The notes: generated from the sequence alone by a model not told the origin. A stretch of DNA of 64,000 nucleotides from Fibrobacter sp. UWB4 (GCF_002210345.1 NZ_MWQI01000007.1:124001-188000), one strand, 5' to 3'. Counted from the first letter of the stretch, positions 1 through 10,905 are shown. Numbers and translations: made by a program.

Positions 1-2629
1 ATGCTTTCCCGATTTCGGAATTTTCATTGAGCGGTTTTAAAATGCGCTCCTTGACGGTTTCGCTGAGCTGTTGCGGATTCCAGTTTTCTATTTTCGGTAA
101 AATCGTCGTCAGATCCGATGCGTTTTCGATGAGACCATTGATGGAACTTTCAAGGAATGCGTATTCCGGCTTGACTCCTTTGGTGTTTTTCCATTTCTCG
201 TAACGCGGCAACATGAGAATCGAAGATGCACGTGTGAAATCGACGTAGAAGAGTCGCTTCCATTCTTCAAGTTCTTCGAGTTCGCGTGTGGTCTTAGCGT
301 GTTCACTGAAGCCAAGACGAATTTCATCGTTGTCATGATAAAGGAACGGTCCTGTTGCGGGGCGCTTGCCCTTGAAACCTGCGACAGAAATCACGACAGG
401 GAATTCAAGGCCTTTCGAGGCGTGAATCGTCATGACTTGCACGGCGTCGTAATCGCTGCTTTTTTCGACGAGGTTGCCGTCTTCATCATCGGCGTTTTCG
501 CTGTAGCTTGCGAGCGCTTCCAAGTGGCGCACAAGATCTTCGATGGAACAGTTGTGATTATAAAGATATTCGATGGCGTAATTGCCGATTTGGCGGAGCC
601 TTGCCAAATTTTGCAATCTCGAAATTTCGGTCAAGCGTTCTTCGACTTGCGTGTCGCTGTAAATGCGTTCGAGCATTTCGGCGTAACGGCGCTTTTGTGC
701 CAGTTCCGTCCATGCGTTTAATTTTTGTCGCACGGGATTGTTCGGGTCGTCGAACGCTTTGCTTTCGGCGTAGTGTATGTCCTGGCGTACAATCCTGAAA
801 AAGTCCGTGATAAGCGCTTCGCTTAAAAGGCGCCTGTTCCATGCCGAAAAATCAGGTGCGTTGATTGCCTTGAAAATGGCGATCCATTCGGCGCATTCAC
901 GGCAACTGAAAAGATTGCTGTCTTTGTAACGGCTGAACGGAACGCCAGCAGAACGCATCGCATCTTCGATGGCGTCCATTTCACCACGGCTGCGGGCGAG
1001 GATGGCAAAGTCCTTGAAGGTCACGTTTCGGTATTGTGTGCAGTCTTCTTTTTTGAAAACTTGCAATACGGTTTTGCCATCGACAAAAGTGCACCAGTCA
1101 ATGATTTTTTGAACGGCGGCGCGTGCAAAATCGACTTCGTTGATATCTTGTTCGCTAATCCAGATGGGAGCTACTTCATTGTTGTTAATCTTAGGCGGAG
1201 CCTTGATTTGCTTTTCGTTTTGCGGCGGGAGCGATGGCTCAAAATCGACGAGTTTTGTCGCCCCTTCGTTCGGTGTGAAAAAATTGCCTTTGAAAAGTTC
1301 GTTACAACCGTTGATGATTCCCGTGGTGGACCTGAAATTTGTCTGTAGCGACATGCCGTTTTTGATTTCGTGAATCGCTTTTTGATAGACGTTCACGTCG
1401 GCACTCTGGAAACTGTAAATAGATTGCTTGGGATCGCCCACGACAAAAATCTTGTCGAAAATAGCGCTGAAAATATCCCATTGCAATTGGTTTGTGTCCT
1501 GAAATTCGTCAATGATGGCGTATGTGTATTGTGCGCGGAGCCTGCTCTTGAGCAAGGAATCGCCCTTGCTCGTGTCAAGCGCTGCGCGGTGCACCGAGAG
1601 AATCATGTCGTTGAACGACTGGCATTTCTTTTCGGTCTTGTGCTTTTGCCATTCGTCAAAAACGGTGGCTGCTTGCGGAATCAAGAAATTGTTCAGCAAA
1701 ACGCTATTGATGGAAGGGAGCAATTCTTTTAACGATTTGAATGTCAAAAAAGCTTCGTAAGCGTCGGACGGCCAAGTTGTCCGAATAAAATCGCTATCCT
1801 TGAATGAAACGCCAGAAAAGAGCGTCTTGTCTTTTTCCCAAAGCTTGAGCGCATTTAAAAAATCGCTGATGCAATTTTTAGATGTTTTGCCAAATTTTTC
1901 AGACGGGTGCTTTTCGAGTGTCGAAAAAGCGTCTTGGAAAATGGCAATGTTGAGAATGTCGTCAAATGTTTTTGCAACGGCAATGGTGCGGATGTCGTCA
2001 TCGCTTAAAGCCGTATCTCCGAATGTGATTTGCTCTGGCTTGTCGAGAGGAATGATTTCGCAGTCGCCTTCACTACCGCGATAGACGTTGACGATATTTT
2101 CGAGGCTAGTTGCAACTTTGTTCGCGATGGACTGCGCAGAATCGGTCTTGAGCAAAAACTGGAAATCGCTATTGTCGCTCCACTTGTCGCGAATGAACTG
2201 TTCAACGAGATCGTGAACTTCGCTATCGTCAATCATCGACATGTCAAATGGTCTGCCTGCATCGTAGGCGTATTCCTTGAGCGCTTTTTGGCAGAACGAA
2301 TGGATTGTGAAAATGGCGGCGTTGTCTACATCTTGGTAAGCCTTGGAAAACAGCGCAAGCGTAGCGTCGTTGAGTTCTTTTTCGGTTTCGTTTGTCTTGT
2401 CGAGCTTGCGGCTTACAAGGACTTCGTCAATTTTTTTGCGGATGCGGTCTTTGAGCTCGCCGGCCGCCTTCTCGGTGTACGTGACGATGAGGATTTTCTT
2501 GAGCGGTGTGCCAAGGCTGATAAGCTTTGCGACCATCAACTGGATGGTGTACGTTTTGCCAGTGCCTGCGGAGGCTTCAATGAAAAGGCTTTTGGAAGGA
2601 TCAAATTTTTGGAGACTGAAATTTTCCAT
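1..2629 (-). CDS. recB: RecB, exodeoxyribonuclease V beta subunit (3' end outside window)
   Basis: This is the N-terminal 876 codons of a RecB-type UvrD/Rep helicase; the frame is open to the left edge, so the C-terminal nuclease domain is not visible. Residues 18-26 read EASAGTGKT, the RecB form of the Walker A loop. A DEFQDTNQLQW motif II lies near residue 370, followed by VVGDPKQSIY (motif III region). RecB is the 3'-5' helicase and nuclease motor of RecBCD, which resects double-strand breaks in the cytoplasm. The ATG lies 2 bp after the recC stop, so the two are surely co-transcribed and translationally coupled. No recD is seen in the window; it may follow to the left. Confidence 0.93.
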   Translation of the reverse strand, partial: MENFSLQKFDPSKSLFIEASAGTGKTYTIQLMVAKLISLGTPLKKILIVTYTEKAAGELKDRIRKKIDEVLVSRKLDKTNETEKELNDATLALFSKAYQDVDNAAIFTIHSFCQKALKEYAYDAGRPFDMSMIDDSEVHDLVEQFIRDKWSDNSDFQFLLKTDSAQSIANKVATSLENIVNVYRGSEGDCEIIPLDKPEQITFGDTALSDDDIRTIAVAKTFDDILNIAIFQDAFSTLEKHPSEKFGKTSKNCISDFLNALKLWEKDKTLFSGVSFKDSDFIRTTWPSDAYEAFLTFKSLKELLPSINSVLLNNFLIPQAATVFDEWQKHKTEKKCQSFNDMILSVHRAALDTSKGDSLLKSRLRAQYTYAIIDEFQDTNQLQWDIFSAIFDKIFVVGDPKQSIYSFQSADVNVYQKAIHEIKNGMSLQTNFRSTTGIINGCNELFKGNFFTPNEGATKLVDFEPSLPPQNEKQIKAPPKINNNEVAPIWISEQDINEVDFARAAVQKIIDWCTFVDGKTVLQVFKKEDCTQYRNVTFKDFAILARSRGEMDAIEDAMRSAGVPFSRYKDSNLFSCRECAEWIAIFKAINAPDFSAWNRRLLSEALITDFFRIVRQDIHYAESKAFDDPNNPVRQKLNAWTELAQKRRYAEMLERIYSDTQVEERLTEISRLQNLARLRQIGNYAIEYLYNHNCSIEDLVRHLEALASYSENADDEDGNLVEKSSDYDAVQVMTIHASKGLEFPVVISVAGFKGKRPATGPFLYHDNDEIRLGFSEHAKTTRELEELEEWKRLFYVDFTRASSILMLPRYEKWKNTKGVKPEYAFLESSINGLIENASDLTTILPKIENWNPQQLSETVKERILKPLNENSEIGKA

Positions 2630-2631
2630 GA

Positions 2632-5600
2632 TTATGCCTTCCTTTTCTTTGCGTTTTCGGTGACTGTAATTTGCATGAGGCTGCGCATTTTCTTTATCGC
2701 CTCACTCCACTGGTATGTAAAGTTGTTGGCTTCAAAACCGACATCGGTGATGGGATCGAATAGGGACTTTTTGTCGAAATATTTCCAGCAGTCTAAAAGC
2801 TTGTCCTTGAATGCGCGGATATTTGTAATGCCTGGCGTGTCGAGTAAACTGGCGGGAACGGCCTTGGAATAGGGACGCTCTGTTTCGTTACCGAATGCTG
2901 CGGTATAGATTTCTTGCAAAGTCTCTGTTGCCTTTTGCGGTGTCATGGAGACTGTCGCTGTTGTCGGTTCTGCGGTAGAGTCGGTGTTGTAAATGGAAAT
3001 TTTTACAGTTTGTTCTGCATTGGCATCAATAGAGCCTGCTCTTTGTGCAATGACGGCTAGCGCCTTGACGTAAGGCGATAAGAACTTGTCCAAAGTCGTC
3101 TTGCTGTAAGACGAAGAAACGGTAATCATCTCGGAAATGTTGTCGAGATTTTCGCTATTGCACCAGTCGAGCGTTCCCGAAAGAGTCCACTTGCTATCGG
3201 CGCTGCGGTCGATTTGAATGTCCTGGATTTTTGCTTGATAGCTCCAGGATTCCTTGATTTGCGAAACGAGATTTTCGCCCATTTTTGCAAGGATCAAGTT
3301 CTTTTGCGATTCCATTTCGGCGAGAAGCTTTTCACCGAAGATGCCGTCGGGCATGTTGCCCTTGAGCGCGGATTCCTTCTTGAATTTTTCAAGCTCTTCG
3401 GACTTGTGCGAAAGTTCTGCGGCAACCATCATCTTGAGAAGTTCGCTCTTTTGCAGAGGCTCGAAATGAATCGGCTCGAACAGTTCCTTTTCCGGATCGT
3501 CAGATTCGGAGGCGGCGAGCATCTGGCTGATGCGGAATTCGAACGGGTCTTTCAAGAAATCGCTGAGCATGTAAAGCGGGACGCGTTCGGGCAATTTGAC
3601 AGCGACGTTTTCGTCGGCGGTTTGCATCGCGCCAGTTGCAGGGTTCACGTGTGCAAATCCGTCTTGCATCATGTTCAAAAATGCGCGCTTGTTGCGGAGG
3701 CTCTTTTGCGTGAAAAGTTCCGTAAAGTCTCGAGTCTCGTCGAGCGAAATCTTTTTTTCGGGCCACGCTTCGGAAAGTCCGATTTTTTCGGCGGGCGCGA
3801 TGTTCTGATCGCGATTAATGGCATTGACCAAAAACTTGCGGATGTCATTCACGACGGAGGTCGGGTAAAGTTCAGCGTCCTTGCGGATGTCCTGATTTAC
3901 GTAGCTCACGTGGAAACTTTCGCTTGTGCTCATGAGCTGGCAGAGGAACGCGTAACGGCGCTTGGCGATAGGCGAATCGTCGCCCGGCCACGGGCGGCAA
4001 GACTTGCGGAGGTCTAGTGTGTTGTGCTGTTTTGCGCCTGGGAAGTTCATGGAATCGCCACCGATAAAGAACAAGTGCTTTACAGGGATAATGCGGTTCG
4101 GGATGAAGTTCATGAACGTGACGCCGTTGACGAAAAGCGTTCCGCAACTGTAAGCAGATGACTGTGCGGCGGTGAGAAGCGTCTGCTTGACGACTTTCCA
4201 CGAGATGCTTTCAAGTCCCGCGTCCATCTGGTTGCGGAGACCTTCGATGGCCTGCATCACGTTGTTGACGATAATCGTTTCGCTGGCGAAGCCATCGGGC
4301 GCGCCGGACATCGTGATCCATTCGCTGATGAAGTCACTGAGCTTGTCGAGGTCCGCGACTTGCCCGGCCTTTCCGAAATCCATCCACTTCTTGAGCGATT
4401 CGATGCATTCTACGAACTTGCAAAGTGAGCGGTTGTCGCTTGTCGCCATGTCGGCATACGGCATGAGCGTTTCGCTAGAATCTCCGTGTGAAAATACAAC
4501 GGGATTCTTCGTCATTTTTGCAAGGAGCAAACGGCGAACGCCGCCGAGCCAGTCCTCTTTTTTGTGCTCGCGGTCGCGATAGACGTTCGTCTCTTCAATC
4601 CAGCTTTCCCAATTGTTTACATCGTCTTCGCTGATGTGGCGCGTCTGCTGTACGACCGGATTGCGCAAAAGAGCAAAGAATGTCGGGCGTGTAATGGTGC
4701 CCTGTTCCAAAATCGAGAACAAGTTGTCCAGTACGTTTTCGGTCTGTGAACTTCTGGCGGGTGAATCGACAATGGCAAACGGAATGTGCAAAAATCCATC
4801 CTTGTCGTTTTCGCTGGCGTACTTTTTCTTTTCGGGAGTCTGGTCAAAAATCGTCTTGATGGCCGTGCGGTAATCGTCCAGTGCGGGCGATACGACGAGA
4901 ATGTCGCTCACGCGAGCGCCTTCTTGCATGAGCTTGCAGATGCTCGTGTGGAGCGCTTCGATTTCGCGAATCTTGGTCGGCGCTGCGGTCACATCTAGGC
5001 TAAAGTCTTTCGCCTTGCAATCGCTTGCGGTAAAGTCTGGCAATGTGTTGATGCGGTTTGCAATCGCGTACTGCACCTTGTGCAAAAGCGTATCGTGCGG
5101 GAGTTCGCTTGCATCGCTAATCTCGTTGGCGGATGAGTCTCCGCGACCGCTCGTGCTGAAGTCGAAATCGTAATTGGCGGCTTGGCACCAGAGCTTGATG
5201 TTGTCGCGTCCGGAACGTCCCCAGTTGCAGAGCAGCGTGTTTTCGGATTCTGCTTCTGCGCTTGTGTATTCGGGGATGTCATCGACATCGTTGCTTTCGC
5301 CCGCATCCGAAATCCCAACGGACATTTTTTCGCGGACCTTGTCGATGTCCCCATTTTTGTCGCTCCACTGTCCACTGCGTGAAATCCAGTTTCGGTGAAT
5401 CGTTGCGTTTTGCCTGTGAACGGTTGAAGTGTCTTCCCAGAATTCCATACAGGGATTCTGGATGTAGGCGTAAACGTCGTGCGTCTCGGCGTACTTCTGC
5501 AAAATTACGCGGTAAAACTGGCCCATGCCTCCGAGGCCAAAAATGAATAGCGGCGTGTTGCCTGTGTGTTCCGTGTGGAATTGAACATTGCCATTTTTGT

Positions 5601-6306
5601 CGTGGCATGCAATGTAGAGGTACGGGATCGTCATGTATTCCGTGCGTTCGATTCCCTTGCGCTTTGCTTCGTTCTCGAAGACTTCGGAAAGCAGCGAAGG
5701 CTTCCCTTCGTGGGCGTGGAAAATGGCGGAGTACAGCTTGCGCTGCCAGGCTTCACGCTTTGCAATGTCGTGGTTTGATATTCCAAAAAAGTCATCCAAT
5801 TGACCTTGCTTCCACTTGTCGAGAATGCCCGGTGCAGACTTTCCGTCGGTGCCGCGAATGAAATCGCTCGGCCTGCTTGTCTCGTATTCCAAGAACAGCG
5901 AAGCCATCTTGCTTGCAAAATCGAAAAGATGCGTCTCGTCGAGCGCTCCGTCGATCACCAGGTAACGCGTGACTTCATCGTCCATCAGCATGTAGTTCGG
6001 CGTACCGTTTGTCTCCTTGACGAGGTGCGCGAGAATCACGTTCCGAAGCATATCGGAATTCAGCTTTTGCTTGTGCGGGTCATCGCCAATGAGAATTTCC
6101 ATGAGGAAACGGTCAATCATCATCGAATTGAACCCGACGAGGGACTTTTTTTTCTGTACCCATTTTAGCCTGAACCATTGTTCCAGTTTCGGGTCCGGGA
6201 ACAGGACTGCCGGGGCTTCAAACGGGTTTGTCCATGCTTTGGATACCGCCTCGATCAGTTCGTCGGCGAGGTTTTCTAGGTTCAGCGCAAATTTCAGGTA
6301 AAGCAT
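2632..6306 (-). CDS. recC: RecC, exodeoxyribonuclease V gamma subunit
   Basis: A 1224-residue protein, near the usual RecC length of about 1100-1200. The N-terminus contains FPDPKLEQWFRLKWVQ, typical of RecC (position of helicase-like domain 1A, with a degenerate nucleotide site), and there is no intact Walker A. The middle has DILVVSPALDDYRTAI and the SPARSSQTENVLDNLFSIL region expected before the 2A domain, then the C-terminal inactivated-nuclease-like part. RecC recognises Chi and splits the strands in the RecBCD complex. It is the first gene of a recC-recB operon, divergent from the histidine kinase across about 100 bp. Confidence 0.93.
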   Translation of the reverse strand: MLYLKFALNLENLADELIEAVSKAWTNPFEAPAVLFPDPKLEQWFRLKWVQKKKSLVGFNSMMIDRFLMEILIGDDPHKQKLNSDMLRNVILAHLVKETNGTPNYMLMDDEVTRYLVIDGALDETHLFDFASKMASLFLEYETSRPSDFIRGTDGKSAPGILDKWKQGQLDDFFGISNHDIAKREAWQRKLYSAIFHAHEGKPSLLSEVFENEAKRKGIERTEYMTIPYLYIACHDKNGNVQFHTEHTGNTPLFIFGLGGMGQFYRVILQKYAETHDVYAYIQNPCMEFWEDTSTVHRQNATIHRNWISRSGQWSDKNGDIDKVREKMSVGISDAGESNDVDDIPEYTSAEAESENTLLCNWGRSGRDNIKLWCQAANYDFDFSTSGRGDSSANEISDASELPHDTLLHKVQYAIANRINTLPDFTASDCKAKDFSLDVTAAPTKIREIEALHTSICKLMQEGARVSDILVVSPALDDYRTAIKTIFDQTPEKKKYASENDKDGFLHIPFAIVDSPARSSQTENVLDNLFSILEQGTITRPTFFALLRNPVVQQTRHISEDDVNNWESWIEETNVYRDREHKKEDWLGGVRRLLLAKMTKNPVVFSHGDSSETLMPYADMATSDNRSLCKFVECIESLKKWMDFGKAGQVADLDKLSDFISEWITMSGAPDGFASETIIVNNVMQAIEGLRNQMDAGLESISWKVVKQTLLTAAQSSAYSCGTLFVNGVTFMNFIPNRIIPVKHLFFIGGDSMNFPGAKQHNTLDLRKSCRPWPGDDSPIAKRRYAFLCQLMSTSESFHVSYVNQDIRKDAELYPTSVVNDIRKFLVNAINRDQNIAPAEKIGLSEAWPEKKISLDETRDFTELFTQKSLRNKRAFLNMMQDGFAHVNPATGAMQTADENVAVKLPERVPLYMLSDFLKDPFEFRISQMLAASESDDPEKELFEPIHFEPLQKSELLKMMVAAELSHKSEELEKFKKESALKGNMPDGIFGEKLLAEMESQKNLILAKMGENLVSQIKESWSYQAKIQDIQIDRSADSKWTLSGTLDWCNSENLDNISEMITVSSSYSKTTLDKFLSPYVKALAVIAQRAGSIDANAEQTVKISIYNTDSTAEPTTATVSMTPQKATETLQEIYTAAFGNETERPYSKAVPASLLDTPGITNIRAFKDKLLDCWKYFDKKSLFDPITDVGFEANNFTYQWSEAIKKMRSLMQITVTENAKKRKA

Positions 6307-6405
6307 GGCTACAATATATTAATCTGTGACACGAATCGCATGTTTTTGATGGATTCATTTTAATTTTGGGGATTTTTCATATATTTTGATGGAGACGGGG
6401 CAAGC
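6307..6405. promoter_or_regulatory. Divergent promoter region, recC / hybrid kinase
   Basis: This AT-rich gap of 99 bp separates divergently transcribed recC and the hybrid kinase, so it must carry both promoters. A weak ribosome-binding site (GGAG) lies about 14 bases before the kinase ATG. No clear operator is visible. Confidence 0.5.
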
Positions 6406-9400
6406 ATGATAAAAAAAGATATAAACCAACAATCTTGGATCGAAAAAAGTAACGCAATTATTGAATCGATTGCGGATGAGTTTGATTGTGTTTGCTATGT
6501 GGACTTGTCTAAAAGTCCTGAAGAAGATGATGTTGAAATCTTTCATGCCAGTCAGTTTCTCGTGGCTCGAGTTCCCGCTCTCCGTGGAGAGCGCAATCTC
6601 CGTAAGCGTTTAAAACTCATTTGTGATAATTTCGTTTGCTCCGAAGATCGTGATGATTTTCGTGAACGAACCCGTCGCGAAGTGATTACGCAAAATCTTG
6701 AAAAAGCCACTCAATATATAGTCCCGTTTAGATGTGAACTGGATGGTGCCGAAGTTTATTTTCAGATGAACTTCTTCGCTGACCGCGACAAGTCCGGCAA
6801 GTTTAAGGGCTTTACTTTAAGACTGCGCAATGTGGACCGCGATATCCGTTCCAAGCAGCGTTACGAACTCGAACGCCACCTCAATGAAAATATCGTCATG
6901 AAGTTTGGCGAAAAGGTGGAATCCGTTTTTGTCTTCAATCCGACAAAGAACACGTTCAGGACTTTGTATTGCAAGGATGAACTCAAAGGTCTTTTTCCGG
7001 TCGAAGGTAAGCTCGATGGAATTGGTGGGCTTGTTGTCATGGACGTCATTCATCCCGCTGATCGTGAGATGATGATGAAAGGCCTTGATATAAACAATGT
7101 CCTTGACCGCCTTTCTCGTGAGCATAGTTTCCGCTACCTGTTCCGTGATATTGCTCTTGGTTATGCTCGATGGTACGAAGCGCGCGTGATGCGCTTTGAT
7201 ATTGGTGACGATAATGAATTTTTGGTGGGCTTTGTCAACAAGAACGATGAAGTCATCAATAAAAAAATTAACGAAAAAGTCAGTGAAGAATTTGCAAATA
7301 TTGACCTTATCAACCTGGAAGAGGATATCATACAGGTTATTCGCAGGTCAAAGTATTACAATGGCGTAAAAGAAAAGGATATTATTCCTTTTGAAGTCGG
7401 CTTCAAGAACGCGTCAGCATTTGTTCATGAGGAATTCAGGGAACAGTGGAATGAGTTTGGAAGTATTGAAAACTTGAAACGTATTTTTGCGACTACAGAT
7501 AGCCGGGAAATTGTTTTCAAGCATTTGACGGGTGACGGCTCGTATTTTTGGTGCCGCAACGTGTTTCGTGTCCTGGATAGGATTGATGGTGTCCCGGTAA
7601 CGCTTGTCATGACGGCCACGGTTGTGGATAGGGACCAGTCCGAAAAGCTCAGCTTGAACGAAAAGCTCGTGCAGCAGAAAAAGGAACTTGAACGAAACCT
7701 TTCGATCATTGATGTCTTGGCGTCTGAATATTCGTCGGTTATGTATGTCAATCTTTTGACCGAGGAAATGATCCCGTATTCGATGAATGAAATTTCAAGA
7801 CCTTATTACGAAATAATGAAGAAGAACGGCATTAAGTATATTGATGCCTATTTGCGTTTTGTAAATGAACGGGTCTATGATGCGGATAAGGAGAAGATGC
7901 TTGAGGCTGGCAATGTCAGCAATATCAAGGCATTCCTGAAGAATAACAAAACATATGTGGTCCTGTTCCGTTCGGAATCGTCGGGACATATGCGCTACAG
8001 TGAAATGAAGTTTGTGAAGGTCGGCGCTGACAACGAGGAACCGAAAGCAATAATTGTGGCCTTTGCAAACCGCGATGATGAAGTGAGTACCCGCTTTGTG
8101 CATGACAAGATCATGGCGGAGTACGAGGCGATTCTCCTTTGTGATCTGTCGAATGATTCTGCGCGTGAAATTTTGCCTTCGAATAAGGTGGACTTTGGCA
8201 ACGAGCAACAGCGCAATACATGCTCCTATCGCGCAAGCCGAATGGTGCAGATTGTCGATAGCGAATACAAGGAAGAATGGATGAGCCTTGCAAGCCCGCA
8301 ATATATCCAGCGCCTTCTTGCGCACGATGATCGTCGGGAACTGCTTTTTAAGGCGTCGATTTTCAAAAATCCGTGGGTGAGTTTTGTCATGCAGGTCGTG
8401 GAACGCCGCAATGGCGTTGCGACTCTCGTGATTATGACTTTTGCTGCGGTGGACAAGAAACGCGCCGAGAAAATCCAGCTGAACAAGAAAATTGCGGAAC
8501 AGAAAGAGGAACTGGAACGTAACATTTCCATCATCGAAGCGCTTTCCGCAGAATACACGTCAGTGTACTATATTGATCTTGATTCCGAACAGATAACGCC
8601 TTATTCCATGAACAAGGCGACTGCAAATTCGTTTGGTGAAACATTTAAGCAAAATGTCAAATATTCCTTGGCGTACTCCGTGTATGTCGATAAGTTTGTG
8701 AGCGGAATCTACAAGAACCGAATGCTCCAGGCGGGTTCCATTAAGAATATCCGGGAACAGCTTGCCAATCGCAAAAGCTTTAACACGATGTACGTGAACT
8801 TCCTCAATCGCTATTGCGAGATGAAGTTTGTGAAAGTCGGCGATTCCGATCACCCCCAATATGTGGCGCTCGGCTTTGCAGATAAGGATGATATTCTTCG
8901 CAAGGAAATCCAGCAGCAGTCTGTAATCCAGGGCCTTGCCGAAGACTTTGACTTGGTCTGCTATGTCGATACCGTTTCCATGCACGAGAATGTTTATCGC
9001 TGTACGGATGTTTTCCCGCGGATCATCAGGAATTGGCAGGAGATTCAGGGTTTCAATAAAAGGTTGAATTTTATTAAGAATGAATTTGTTTGTGAAGACG
9101 ATCGGGACCAGTTCTACGCATCGACGCGCCGTGAAATCATTCTTGAAAATTTGAAGAACAAGAATGCCTATTATGTGAATTTCAAGGCGAATGTCTTTGA
9201 CCATGTTGAATACTGGCAAATAAAGTTTGTGCTGACGGCGACGAATCCTGTGCAGATTGTCGCTGGCTTCCATAGTGTTGACGAGGAAACCCGCAAGCAG
9301 AAAAAGGATAAGGAGGCTTTGGAGCAGGCCCTTCGGATGGCTAATTCTGCAAGCCGCGCGAAGACGACATTCCTCAACAACATGAGCCATGATATTCGTA

Positions 9401-10905
9401 CGCCGATGAATGCCATCATTGGTTTTACGGGCCTTGCTGCAGAGCATATTGACAACAAGGAACAGGTTGCAGATTATCTTGCGAAAATTGAGCAGTCTTC
9501 GGAGCATTTGCTGTCGCTTATCAATGATGTCCTGGATATGAGCCGCATTGAATCGGGCAAGATGAATATTACGGACCGTCCAGAACGTCTTGCGGACATA
9601 ATCCATACGCTCAAGGGGATTGTTCTTTCGGATGTTCGCGCTCGGCAGCAACAGTTCTTTATTGAACTTGAAAACATTAGCAACGAGATGATCATGTGCG
9701 ATAAGCTGCGCTTGAATCAGGTGTTGCTGAATGTTGTCTCGAATGCCATCAAGTATACGCCTCAAAAAGGTGTCATCTCAATGAATGTCAAGGAGGTTCC
9801 TGCTGAACCGGGTTATGGAATTTACGAGTTCCTTGTAAAGGATAATGGTATCGGCATGAGTGAAAATTTCCTGAAGCAGATTTTTGCGCCGTTTACCCGT
9901 GTGAATTCTTCGACGGTAAGCGGTATTCAGGGAACAGGCCTTGGCATGTCCATCACGAAAAATATTGTCGATATGATGGGCGGTACGATCCGCATTTTGA
10001 GCAAGGAAAATGTTGGCACCGAAGTCATTATGACTTTTAAATTTAAGCTTTGCGATGAACCCAATAGAATTGCTGCTTGCAAAAAGTTCAGGGGCTTGCA
10101 TTGCCTGATCGTAAACGATCGGCCGAGTGTCTGTAGAACGGTTGATACCGCCGTGAAGCTTGAAGAGTTGCGGTATGACTTGTGCTCCTCTGAAGATGAG
10201 GCCCTGGCTTATATAGAAAAATCGAGAGCCTTGAACGATGAATACCGTCTGTTCCTGATTGACTGGAATGTGCAGGGGATGAAGAGCATTCAAATTGCAC
10301 GGAATATTCGGAAGCTCGTAGAATCTAGAATCCCGATTGTTGTGCTTACTTCGTATGACTGGCTGGATATCGAAAAAGAAGCGCTTGAAGCTGGTGTGAC
10401 GTCGTTCTTTGCAAAGCCTTTGTTCCCGTCGGATTTGCAGCAGATGCTTGAACGGTTCTGCGGAAATGTACCGGGGAATGTTGCTGAGTCGGAACAGTTG
10501 ATTTCGCTGCCCAAATCGTTTGATTTTACTGGCCGCAAGGTGATGATTGTCGAGGATAATGTGCTCAATCGGGAAATTGCTACGGAAATCTTGGAAGACC
10601 GCGGCGTAGAAGTCACTGCGGTGGAACGTGGCGACTTGGCTGTTGAAAAATTGCGTTTCTCGACAAATAAGTATGACGCTGTCCTGATGGATATTCAGAT
10701 GCCTGGTATTGACGGTTACGAGGCGACCCGCCAGATCCGCAAGCTGAAAAATAACGATGTCGCAAATGTGCCGATCATTGCGATGACTGCAAATGCGTTT
10801 GATGAGGATAAACGTGCCGCGATGGAGGCGGGCATGAACGACCATGTGGCAAAACCCGTGGATGTCAATGCCCTCTGCGCCACCCTCGCGAAATTCTTTA
10901 AATAA
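6406..10905 (+). CDS. Giant cytoplasmic hybrid sensor histidine kinase with repeated PAS-like modules and two receiver domains
   Basis: A 1499-residue protein with no signal peptide or membrane segment, so a soluble sensor. Residues 1 to about 970 hold a string of sensory modules, some repeated: the units starting SIIDVLASEYSSVMYV and SIIEALSAEYTSVYYI are paralogous to each other, and the first (ESIADEFDCVCYVD) and last (QGLAEDFDLVCYVD) units are also paralogous. HisKA follows with MSHDIRTPMNAIIGF (phospho-acceptor His995), then HATPase with N box near 1103, DNGIGM near 1145 and GTGLGM. REC1 (1230-1350, Asp1286) starts with the unusual VND instead of an acidic pair. REC2 (1377-1499) has VEDN, Asp1429 in LMDIQMPGIDG, and KP. 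REC2 looks fully active. No partner regulator is adjacent, so output may be by phosphotransfer elsewhere. The ligand is unknown. Confidence 0.93.
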   Translation: MIKKDINQQSWIEKSNAIIESIADEFDCVCYVDLSKSPEEDDVEIFHASQFLVARVPALRGERNLRKRLKLICDNFVCSEDRDDFRERTRREVITQNLEKATQYIVPFRCELDGAEVYFQMNFFADRDKSGKFKGFTLRLRNVDRDIRSKQRYELERHLNENIVMKFGEKVESVFVFNPTKNTFRTLYCKDELKGLFPVEGKLDGIGGLVVMDVIHPADREMMMKGLDINNVLDRLSREHSFRYLFRDIALGYARWYEARVMRFDIGDDNEFLVGFVNKNDEVINKKINEKVSEEFANIDLINLEEDIIQVIRRSKYYNGVKEKDIIPFEVGFKNASAFVHEEFREQWNEFGSIENLKRIFATTDSREIVFKHLTGDGSYFWCRNVFRVLDRIDGVPVTLVMTATVVDRDQSEKLSLNEKLVQQKKELERNLSIIDVLASEYSSVMYVNLLTEEMIPYSMNEISRPYYEIMKKNGIKYIDAYLRFVNERVYDADKEKMLEAGNVSNIKAFLKNNKTYVVLFRSESSGHMRYSEMKFVKVGADNEEPKAIIVAFANRDDEVSTRFVHDKIMAEYEAILLCDLSNDSAREILPSNKVDFGNEQQRNTCSYRASRMVQIVDSEYKEEWMSLASPQYIQRLLAHDDRRELLFKASIFKNPWVSFVMQVVERRNGVATLVIMTFAAVDKKRAEKIQLNKKIAEQKEELERNISIIEALSAEYTSVYYIDLDSEQITPYSMNKATANSFGETFKQNVKYSLAYSVYVDKFVSGIYKNRMLQAGSIKNIREQLANRKSFNTMYVNFLNRYCEMKFVKVGDSDHPQYVALGFADKDDILRKEIQQQSVIQGLAEDFDLVCYVDTVSMHENVYRCTDVFPRIIRNWQEIQGFNKRLNFIKNEFVCEDDRDQFYASTRREIILENLKNKNAYYVNFKANVFDHVEYWQIKFVLTATNPVQIVAGFHSVDEETRKQKKDKEALEQALRMANSASRAKTTFLNNMSHDIRTPMNAIIGFTGLAAEHIDNKEQVADYLAKIEQSSEHLLSLINDVLDMSRIESGKMNITDRPERLADIIHTLKGIVLSDVRARQQQFFIELENISNEMIMCDKLRLNQVLLNVVSNAIKYTPQKGVISMNVKEVPAEPGYGIYEFLVKDNGIGMSENFLKQIFAPFTRVNSSTVSGIQGTGLGMSITKNIVDMMGGTIRILSKENVGTEVIMTFKFKLCDEPNRIAACKKFRGLHCLIVNDRPSVCRTVDTAVKLEELRYDLCSSEDEALAYIEKSRALNDEYRLFLIDWNVQGMKSIQIARNIRKLVESRIPIVVLTSYDWLDIEKEALEAGVTSFFAKPLFPSDLQQMLERFCGNVPGNVAESEQLISLPKSFDFTGRKVMIVEDNVLNREIATEILEDRGVEVTAVERGDLAVEKLRFSTNKYDAVLMDIQMPGIDGYEATRQIRKLKNNDVANVPIIAMTANAFDEDKRAAMEAGMNDHVAKPVDVNALCATLAKFFK

